The notes beneath the pieces were generated by a model. The model did not search any database. It saw only the letters and a program-made list of their open reading frames with translations, and was not told the origin of the DNA. From O2-02-FULL-42-9 sp038043025 (GTDB lineage: Bacteria > Pseudomonadota > Gammaproteobacteria > UBA12402), in NCBI GenBank assembly GCA_038043025.1, contig JBBTCW010000076.1, positions 1-18,594 of the forward strand: a DNA stretch of 18,594 bases, written 5' to 3'. Positions 13,968-18,594 of this stretch are shown piece by piece. The stretch's first letter is position 1, and each line of letters opens with the position of its first letter. Position numbers and translations under genes: made by a program.

Positions 13968-13978
13968 AAGGATTATGT

Positions 13979-14302
13979 GTGGAATTAAGAATTTATGAGA
14001 CAAAGGCTAGAAAACAGCCATTTCTTAAGTGGTTTAAGCATCTGAAAGACTCTGTGATTGTTGACAGAATCCAGCAGCGAGTGGATGGCCTGTCAACGGG
14101 ATATTTTGGGGATTGTAAGTATCTTGAGGCAGGTATTTATGAAATGCGATTGCATTTTGGATCAGGTTACAGAGTGTATTTTGCTCAACACCAACAAAGA
14201 TTTATTTTGTTGTTAATGGGCGGTAACAAAAATACACAAAAAAGAGATATTGATAAAGCCAAACAATATTGGGCAGATTTTAAGGAGCGGTGTTATGATT
14301 AG
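13979..14302 (+). CDS. RelE/HigB-type toxin of a type II toxin-antitoxin system
   Basis: This 107-residue protein is a RelE/ParE-superfamily toxin of the COG3657 'addiction module killer protein' group. Such toxins usually cleave mRNA on the ribosome. Family features are KARKQPFLKWFKHL (9-22), YLEAGIYEMRLHFGSGYRVYF (48-68) with Arg57 and Arg65, and LLMGGNKNTQKRDIDKA (78-94). The GTG start at 13979 has AAGGA 6 nt upstream; an ATG at 13975 is in another frame. It overlaps the antitoxin by 8 nt and precedes it, the toxin-first order typical of HigBA-like pairs. No domain or active-site region appears to be missing, so it is probably functional. Confidence 0.9.
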   Translation: MELRIYETKARKQPFLKWFKHLKDSVIVDRIQQRVDGLSTGYFGDCKYLEAGIYEMRLHFGSGYRVYFAQHQQRFILLLMGGNKNTQKRDIDKAKQYWADFKERCYD

Positions 14303-14630
14303 AAGAAAACAGAAAAAACAATCCGTTGACGAGTTAACGGTAGGCTATGAGGCGTGGCTGGTAAACTCTTTGAAAAAGAAAAAAAGGGCAGCACAATATT
14401 TACAAGTGGCCTTAGACTCGTATCAAGAAGATGGTTGTGCGGATGTGTTGCTGCTGGCTTTTCGGCGTGTCACCGAAGCGCAAGGTGGCATTGCTAAATT
14501 AGCTGAGTGCGCACAACTCAATCGCGAAAGTTTATATAAAACTTTATCGGCTCATGGGAATCCCAAGCTACAGACGCTCGGTGTTTTATTGAAGGCGCTT
14601 GGGTTTCGTCTATCTATCAAACCAGCATAA
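14295..14630 (+). CDS. HTH antitoxin partner (HigA-like, COG3636 group)
   Basis: This 111-residue protein is the likely antitoxin and autorepressor of the preceding toxin. The start at 14295 has AGGAG 8 nt upstream (14282-14286) and overlaps the toxin stop by 8 nt; a longer frame from 14250 lacks such a site. A helix-turn-helix spans about 64-100 (GGIAKLAECAQLNRESLYKTL, then TLGVLLKALGFRLSI), typical of this antidote family. The N-terminal 40 residues are basic and helical. The operator at 13947-13966 is the obvious target. A strong terminator follows 11 nt after the stop, closing the module as a self-contained unit. Confidence 0.9.
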   Translation: MIRRKQKKQSVDELTVGYEAWLVNSLKKKKRAAQYLQVALDSYQEDGCADVLLLAFRRVTEAQGGIAKLAECAQLNRESLYKTLSAHGNPKLQTLGVLLKALGFRLSIKPA

Positions 14631-14641
14631 TCTGAAGATTT

Positions 14642-14681
14642 CCCCGCGGCTTGCCGCTTGCGGCGGGGATTTTTATTTTTC
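14642..14681 (+). terminator. Rho-independent terminator after the toxin-antitoxin operon
   Basis: A GC-rich hairpin (14642-14668, outer stem CCCCGC/GCGGGG) runs directly into ATTTTTATTTTT. It separates the module from ruvB, which must then have its own promoter between 14682 and 14733 or depend on read-through. No strong promoter is visible there. Confidence 0.85.
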
Positions 14682-14733
14682 TCTCGATCCGTTCTGTGAT
14701 TTCCGGTAGACTTAAATGATAAGGAGAGAAGTT

Positions 14734-15774
14734 ATGCTCGAAAGCGATCGTTTGATAGTGACCGAAAATTTACCAGAAGATGAAGCCGTTGATCGTGCGA
14801 TTCGGCCAAAAAAGTTAGCGGAATATATTGGGCAAAAGTGCGTCAAAGAACAGCTTCAGATCTTTATCGATGCGGCGAGGCAGCGCCAAGAAGCATTGGA
14901 TCATGTATTAATTTTTGGTCCACCGGGACTCGGCAAAACGACGCTCGCGCATATCATTGCCAATGAGCTCGGCGTCAATCTCAAACAAACCTCGGGACCG
15001 GTGTTAGAAAAAGCCGGTGATTTGGCAGCCATATTAACGAATTTAGAAAAAGGCGATGTGTTATTTATCGATGAAATCCATCGATTGAGTCCCGTGGTCG
15101 AAGAAATTTTATATCCCGCGATGGAAGATTATCAGATCGATATCATGATTGGCGAAGGCCCGTCAGCGCGCTCGATTAAATTAGATGTGCCGCCGTTTAC
15201 ATTGATCGGCGCGACAACGCGCGCAGGATTATTGACATCACCCTTGCGCGATCGTTTTGGCATTGTCGAGCGATTAGAGTTTTATGATCACCATGAGTTG
15301 ACACAAATTGTGACGCGCTCAGCGGCTATTTTAAATATGTCGGTTGATCCTTATGGTGCTACCGAAATTGCAAAACGGTCGCGTGGCACGCCGCGCGTAG
15401 CCAATCGGTTGTTGCGTCGCGTGCGAGATTATGCCGAAGTGAAAGCAGATGGCAACGTCAGTAAAGACATTGCAGATGCGGCGCTGAGTATGTTAGATGT
15501 CGATAAACATGGTTTTGATATGTTAGATCGTAAATTATTATTGACCATGATTGAAAAGTTTGATGGCGGCCCGGTCGGCGTGGATAGTTTAGCGGCGGCG
15601 ATTAGCGAAGAGCGTGGTACGATTGAAGATGTGATTGAACCCTTTTTAATTCAGCAAGGTTTTATTAAGCGCACGTCGCGCGGCCGCATGGCGACAAAGC
15701 ATGCGTATTTGCATTTTGGTTTAGCCTTGCCAAAAACACTTGAAACGCAGCCCGCGTTGTTTGAGGATGAGTGA
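14734..15774 (+). CDS. ruvB: Holliday junction branch migration ATPase RuvB
   Basis: RuvB is the hexameric AAA+ motor that drives branch migration with RuvA. The start at 14734 (MLESDRLI) matches the family and has AAGGAG 7 nt upstream, so the upstream in-frame ATG at 14716 is rejected. It carries Walker A GPPGLGKT (62-69), Walker B FIDEIH (111-116), sensor 1 GATTRAG, the arginine finger in SPLRDRFG, sensor 2 GTPRVANRLLRR and the C-terminal winged helix ending in RTSRGRMAT. The 346 residues are full length. It is cut off from ruvC and ruvA by rlmJ, the toxin-antitoxin module and a terminator. cpoB starts 38 bp downstream. Confidence 0.98.
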   Translation: MLESDRLIVTENLPEDEAVDRAIRPKKLAEYIGQKCVKEQLQIFIDAARQRQEALDHVLIFGPPGLGKTTLAHIIANELGVNLKQTSGPVLEKAGDLAAILTNLEKGDVLFIDEIHRLSPVVEEILYPAMEDYQIDIMIGEGPSARSIKLDVPPFTLIGATTRAGLLTSPLRDRFGIVERLEFYDHHELTQIVTRSAAILNMSVDPYGATEIAKRSRGTPRVANRLLRRVRDYAEVKADGNVSKDIADAALSMLDVDKHGFDMLDRKLLLTMIEKFDGGPVGVDSLAAAISEERGTIEDVIEPFLIQQGFIKRTSRGRMATKHAYLHFGLALPKTLETQPALFEDE

Positions 15775-15812
15775 ATTGCGCCGATAAATGAAAAAATTGG
15801 ATAGGAGACATC

Positions 15813-16532
15813 ATGCGTTACATTATATTTTTTTGTGTCAGTTTATTTGTATTTCCCCTATTCGCCGATGTCCCTGTTGTCGATGCGAACGGGGGTAATG
15901 CCATGGCACAACCCAGCACCGGAATTGTGTCCGTTAATTCGCTCAATCCGATGATGACGCCAACATCAGATAATGCGGCAGAAATTACACGGCTTCAACA
16001 AAAAATTCAGGATTTACAAAATTTACTTCAACTGCAAGGAGAAGAGCTCGCGAAATTAAAACAACAACAAAATAATACGAGCGTTGTTGTTGATACGAAT
16101 GCGGCGTCGGCCACCGATGTTGCAATGTCAGCCGGTAATCAAAAAGATCAGCAAGCCTATCAGGTGGCGTATCAATGGGTCCAAAATAAACAATATAGTG
16201 ATGCGATTCCGGCGATGCAGGATTATTTAAAGCGATATCCAAAGGGTCAATATGCGGCAAATGCCAATTATTGGTTGGCGCAATTGTCGATGATTTCGGG
16301 CGAAAATGAGCAGGCACGCAATTATTATTTAGTCGTTGCTAAACAATATTCAACGTCGAATAAAGCGCCTGATGCCATGTTGCAAATCGGTTTATTGGCT
16401 TATGCCGACGAGAATTATCAGGAAGCGCAAGAGTGGTGGGAAAAGGTGGTTAAAAAATACCCAAAAACACCGGTAGCGCAGGTAGCGACGATGCGGTTAC
16501 AAGCATTAAAGCAAGCGGGTCATATTGCTTGA
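15813..16532 (+). CDS. cpoB: Cell division coordinator CpoB (YbgF), Tol-Pal system periplasmic protein
   Basis: CpoB is a periplasmic protein that links peptidoglycan synthesis with Tol-driven outer-membrane constriction. A signal peptide (1-18, cleavage likely after FPLFA) precedes a low-complexity stretch. A coiled coil follows at about 55-88, the trimerisation region in the family, then a Gln/Asn-rich linker. The C-terminal TPR domain (113-239) has three repeats with KRYPKGQYAANANYWLAQL and KKYPKTPVAQVATMRLQAL. The start at 15813 has AGGAGA upstream. In many gammaproteobacteria cpoB closes a ybgC-tolQRAB-pal cluster directly after ruvB; here it follows ruvB with nothing between. Its stop lies in a 10-bp tandem repeat (ATTGCTTGAG twice, 16524-16543). 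A tRNA-Lys gene follows. Confidence 0.93.
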   Translation: MRYIIFFCVSLFVFPLFADVPVVDANGGNAMAQPSTGIVSVNSLNPMMTPTSDNAAEITRLQQKIQDLQNLLQLQGEELAKLKQQQNNTSVVVDTNAASATDVAMSAGNQKDQQAYQVAYQWVQNKQYSDAIPAMQDYLKRYPKGQYAANANYWLAQLSMISGENEQARNYYLVVAKQYSTSNKAPDAMLQIGLLAYADENYQEAQEWWEKVVKKYPKTPVAQVATMRLQALKQAGHIA

Positions 16533-16538
16533 GATTGC

Positions 16539-16566
16539 TTGAGATTTGGTTAAGAATTGGTAGTAT
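16539..16566 (+). promoter_or_regulatory. Possible tRNA-Lys promoter
   Basis: TTGAGA (16539-16544), a 16-bp spacer and TAGTAT (16561-16566) give a plausible sigma-70 promoter with a leader of about 45 nt before the tRNA. The -35 box lies in the second copy of the tandem repeat at the cpoB end. The match is only moderate. Confidence 0.35.
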
Positions 16567-16618
16567 AGCGATACTAAGAAATTCGTCATCTTGCGGTATG
16601 GCAAAAGCGTTGTGGTGG

Positions 16619-16694
16619 GGGCCGTTAGCTCAGTCGGTAGAGCAGCAGGCTTTTAACTTGTTGGTCGAGCGTTCGAATCGCTCACGGCCCACCA
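16619..16694 (+). tRNA. tRNA-Lys (anticodon UUU), CCA encoded
   Basis: The 76-nt gene folds as a standard tRNA. The acceptor stem GGGCCGT pairs with ACGGCCC. The D arm contains AGCTCAGTCGGTAGAGC. The anticodon stem GCAGG pairs with CTTGT (including G-U pairs) around loop CTTTTAA, giving anticodon TTT. The T arm is GAGCG-TTCGAAT-CGCTC. The discriminator A and CCA are encoded. Its place after cpoB matches the tRNA-Lys position after the tol-pal cluster in Pseudomonas, which supports shared ancestry of the block. Confidence 0.97.
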
Positions 16695-16752
16695 AATTTA
16701 CGTTTTGTCAGGTTTTTTCAATCTTTTTTATCTATCAAGTATTGGCTATTCT

Positions 16753-18012
16753 ATGGAAAAATTACATATTCAAGGCGGGATCCCATTGCGCGGAGAGGTG
16801 CATATTTCGGGCGCAAAAAATGCAGCTTTGCCGATTTTAACCGCTTCCTTGTTGGCTGATGAGCCTGTCAAAATTAAAAATTTGCCCCATTTACAAGACG
16901 TGACGACCATTATCGAGTTATTAGGATTGATGGGTGTGGATGTAACTTTAGATGAGTCTTGTGAAGTTGAAATTGATACTCGTAATATTTCATCGTTTAT
17001 AGCGCCTTATGAATTGGTTAAGACGATGCGTGCGTCTATTTTAGTGTTGGGGCCTTTACTCACGCGGTATGGCAGTGCCGATGTTTCATTGCCGGGTGGG
17101 TGTGCGATCGGTACGCGCCCCGTTGATTTGCATATCAATGGATTACAAGCAATGGGTGCGGATATTATGCTGAAAGAGGGCTATATTCGTGCACGTGCGC
17201 CAGAGGGGTTGAAAGGGGCTTCATTTACCTTTAATTTGGTTACAGTGACAGGCACAGAAAACCTCATGATGGCGGCAGTGTTGGCCAAGGGGCAAACGGT
17301 GTTGCACAATGCTGCACAAGAGCCAGAAGTCATTGATCTGGCCAATTTTTTATTAATGTTGGGTGCAGATATTCAAGGCGCGGGCACTGATACTATCGTG
17401 ATTAATGGCGTTGATCGATTGTCTGGTGGCTCTTATTCGATTTTACCGGATCGTATTGAAGCGGGCACTTATTTAGTAGCTGCAGCGATTACGGGCGGAA
17501 AAATTAAATTAACGCATGTGCGTCCTGATACATTGACCGTTGTTATTGAAAAATTACGATTGGGCGGTGCAGATATTGATGTGGGCGACGATTGGATTTT
17601 GTTGGATATGACGAACAAGCGACCCAAGGCTGTCGATATTATGACAGCGCCTTATCCAGGGTTTGCTACGGACATGCAGGCACAATTTTTGGCGTTGAAT
17701 TCGGTTGCAGAGGGGGAAAGCCGCATCGTTGAAAACATTTTTGAAAATCGTTTCATGCATATTCAAGAATTACATCGTATGGGCGCAAAAATTCAGTTGC
17801 AAGGCAATACAGCCATTTGTCAGGGGGTTCCAAAATTAACGGGCGCGCCTTTAATGGCCACCGATTTACGCGCATCGGCGAGCTTGGTGTTAGCGGGCTT
17901 GGCGGCAGAAGGCAAAACCATTATTGATCGTATTTATCATATTGATCGTGGTTATGAACGCATTGAAGAAAAGCTGGCACAGTTAGGGGCGAAGATTAAA
18001 CGGGTTTCGTAA
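16753..18012 (+). CDS. murA: UDP-N-acetylglucosamine 1-carboxyvinyltransferase MurA
   Basis: MurA catalyses the first committed step of peptidoglycan synthesis, moving enolpyruvate from PEP to UDP-GlcNAc in the cytoplasm. The start at 16753 (MEKLHIQGG) aligns with the E. coli N-terminus; no clear ribosome binding site precedes it, and the longer frame from 16705 has no homologous residues. Lys22-Asn23 (SGAKNAALP), catalytic Cys117 (GGCAIGTRPVDLH), Asp307 (ATDMQAQF) and Arg399 (HIDRGYERI) are all present. The Cys at 117 is the form that fosfomycin attacks. Both halves of the inside-out barrel are complete at 419 residues, the usual length. Transcription may read through from the tRNA, 58 bp upstream, as only a weak promoter-like TTGTCA (16705-16710) lies between. 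A palindromic element begins 2 nt after the stop. Confidence 0.98.
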   Translation: MEKLHIQGGIPLRGEVHISGAKNAALPILTASLLADEPVKIKNLPHLQDVTTIIELLGLMGVDVTLDESCEVEIDTRNISSFIAPYELVKTMRASILVLGPLLTRYGSADVSLPGGCAIGTRPVDLHINGLQAMGADIMLKEGYIRARAPEGLKGASFTFNLVTVTGTENLMMAAVLAKGQTVLHNAAQEPEVIDLANFLLMLGADIQGAGTDTIVINGVDRLSGGSYSILPDRIEAGTYLVAAAITGGKIKLTHVRPDTLTVVIEKLRLGGADIDVGDDWILLDMTNKRPKAVDIMTAPYPGFATDMQAQFLALNSVAEGESRIVENIFENRFMHIQELHRMGAKIQLQGNTAICQGVPKLTGAPLMATDLRASASLVLAGLAAEGKTIIDRIYHIDRGYERIEEKLAQLGAKIKRVS

Positions 18013-18014
18013 TA

Positions 18015-18117
18015 CTCAGCTCAGAGGTAAGCCGATATTCATTGTTAGAATGAGATGAATGAGGAAGAAAATAGATTTTTTAGAATCAGATGAACGTGTT
18101 GCGTCCTCTGAGCTGAG
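18015..18117 (+). repeat. MITE-like element with 13-bp inverted ends, copy D, 2 nt after the murA stop
   Basis: This 103-bp element has CTCAGCTCAGAGG (18015-18027) and CCTCTGAGCTGAG (18105-18117). Its centre matches the copy after yebC (10358-10460) closely. Another right arm, preceded by a GCGAAAGCTTCGC hairpin, follows at 18146-18173 and resembles the yihY-overlapping palindrome at 2331-2364. Confidence 0.9.
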
Positions 18118-18179
18118 ACCGACCTGTTCGCATGAGTGTGGAGAAGCGAAAGCTTCGCGTCCTCTGAGCTGAGGGCTGT

Positions 18180-18396
18180 GTCATCCCGCGGCTTGACCGC
18201 GGGATCCAGTCTTTGTCATCCCGCGGCTTGACCGCGGGATCCAGAAATTTATATTAAAGATTATAATAACGGAGTACCGTTATTATAATCACTGGATACC
18301 GGCTTTCGCCGGTATGACGAAAGTCTGGATGCCGCGGTTAAACCGCGGCATGACAGAAAGTGTTATGTCATCCCGCGACTTGATCGCGGGATCCAG
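18180..18396. repeat. Composite REP-like repeat cluster, copy 2
   Basis: Two tandem 30-bp GTCAT...ATCCAG units (18180-18209, 18215-18244) are followed by an AT-rich 14-bp stem (18259-18272 with 18277-18290), opposing CTGGAT...ATGAC units (18292-18318, 18325-18354) and a further GTCAT...ATCCAG unit (18367-18396). It parallels 10637-10777. The last unit and the AT-rich stem differ from their relatives by paired substitutions that keep the stems intact. Confidence 0.88.
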
Positions 18397-18594
18397 GGAA
18401 CGCTTTAGTTCCGCACTTCGATTCTCCTGGATTCCGGACATTGTTGCGCAACGGCGCAACAATTCCGGAATGACGCTGGAGGTTAAGTCGGTCTCAGCTC
18501 AGAGGACGCTTCACTGTTATGACTCATGCGAACAAGCTGGTCTCACCTCAGAGGACGCAACACGTCCATCTGATTCTAAATAATTCATCATTAC
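18390..18594 (-). repeat. Long dispersed repeat, right copy, inverted relative to 2514-2717
   Basis: The reverse complement of this stretch matches 2514-2717 with about ten differences by eye, including two single-base indels. It holds the 18-bp-stem hairpin (about 18430-18468), arms CTCAGCTCAGAGG (18493-18505) and CTCACCTCAGAGG (18542-18554), and continues past the window end. No gene is supported in 18013-18594. Confidence 0.85.

Noticed and set aside
16705..16752. Extended N-terminus of MurA from 16705
   Set aside because: The added residues have no counterpart in the family, and the T-rich tract just after the tRNA gene explains the open frame.
18314..18583. 89-codon frame near the window end
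   Set aside because: It lies entirely in REP units and the inverted copy of 2514-2717, with no start signal.
2514..18594. A 16-kb composite transposon bounded by the inverted repeats
   Set aside because: The interior is core genes in conserved order, no transposase is present, and the same repeats also occur inside the block.

Overview
The window looks like a chromosomal segment of a gammaproteobacterium, most likely a member of the Legionellales (a Legionella/Coxiella-like, probably host-associated lineage). The reasons are E. coli-type ProRS, AspRS, RuvABC, RlmJ and MurA proteins, the gene order fmdB-DUF502-aspS-yebC-ruvC-ruvA-ruvB, moderately AT-rich codon use, and many palindromic intergenic repeats. 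The taxonomic call is an inference from recognised proteins and gene order, not from a search.

Layout. 1-987: an unrecognised two-helix membrane protein. 1083-2363: a YihY/BrkB-family membrane protein whose last 15 residues are read out of a palindromic repeat. 2317-2919: about 600 bp of mosaic palindromes. 2894-4183 (-): a prolyl-tRNA synthetase that has cleanly lost its editing (INS) domain. 4306-5895 (-): an ABC-F ATPase with its own promoter and an attenuator-like leader, set between two identical 57-bp palindromes. 6090-6926 (-): an SDR oxidoreductase. 6999-10357 (+): the operon fmdB-DUF502-aspS-yebC. 10358-10836: a second repeat block. 10837-13829: ruvC-rhuM-ruvA-rlmJ, tightly packed, with an accessory RhuM gene placed between ruvC and ruvA. 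13940-14681: a type II toxin-antitoxin module with its own promoter, operator and terminator. 14734-16532: ruvB and cpoB, with no tol-pal genes between them. 16619-16694: tRNA-Lys(UUU). 16753-18012: murA. 18015-18594: a third repeat block whose outer end is an inverted copy of part of the first.

The core genes serve tRNA charging (proS, aspS), ribosome function (rlmJ, yebC, abcF), Holliday-junction processing (ruvABC) and the cell envelope (murA, cpoB). The strongest unexplained pattern is in the repeats. Palindromes sit exactly on, or within 2 nt of, the stop codons of six genes (yihY, proS, abcF, SDR, yebC, murA) and supply the stop itself in three. Several copies differ by paired substitutions that keep the stem intact. 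Other points worth following are the ABC-F leader (an 11-codon upstream ORF ending inside a hairpin that pairs with the ribosome binding site), the editing-domain-less ProRS, and the three accessory insertions or losses around ruvCAB.
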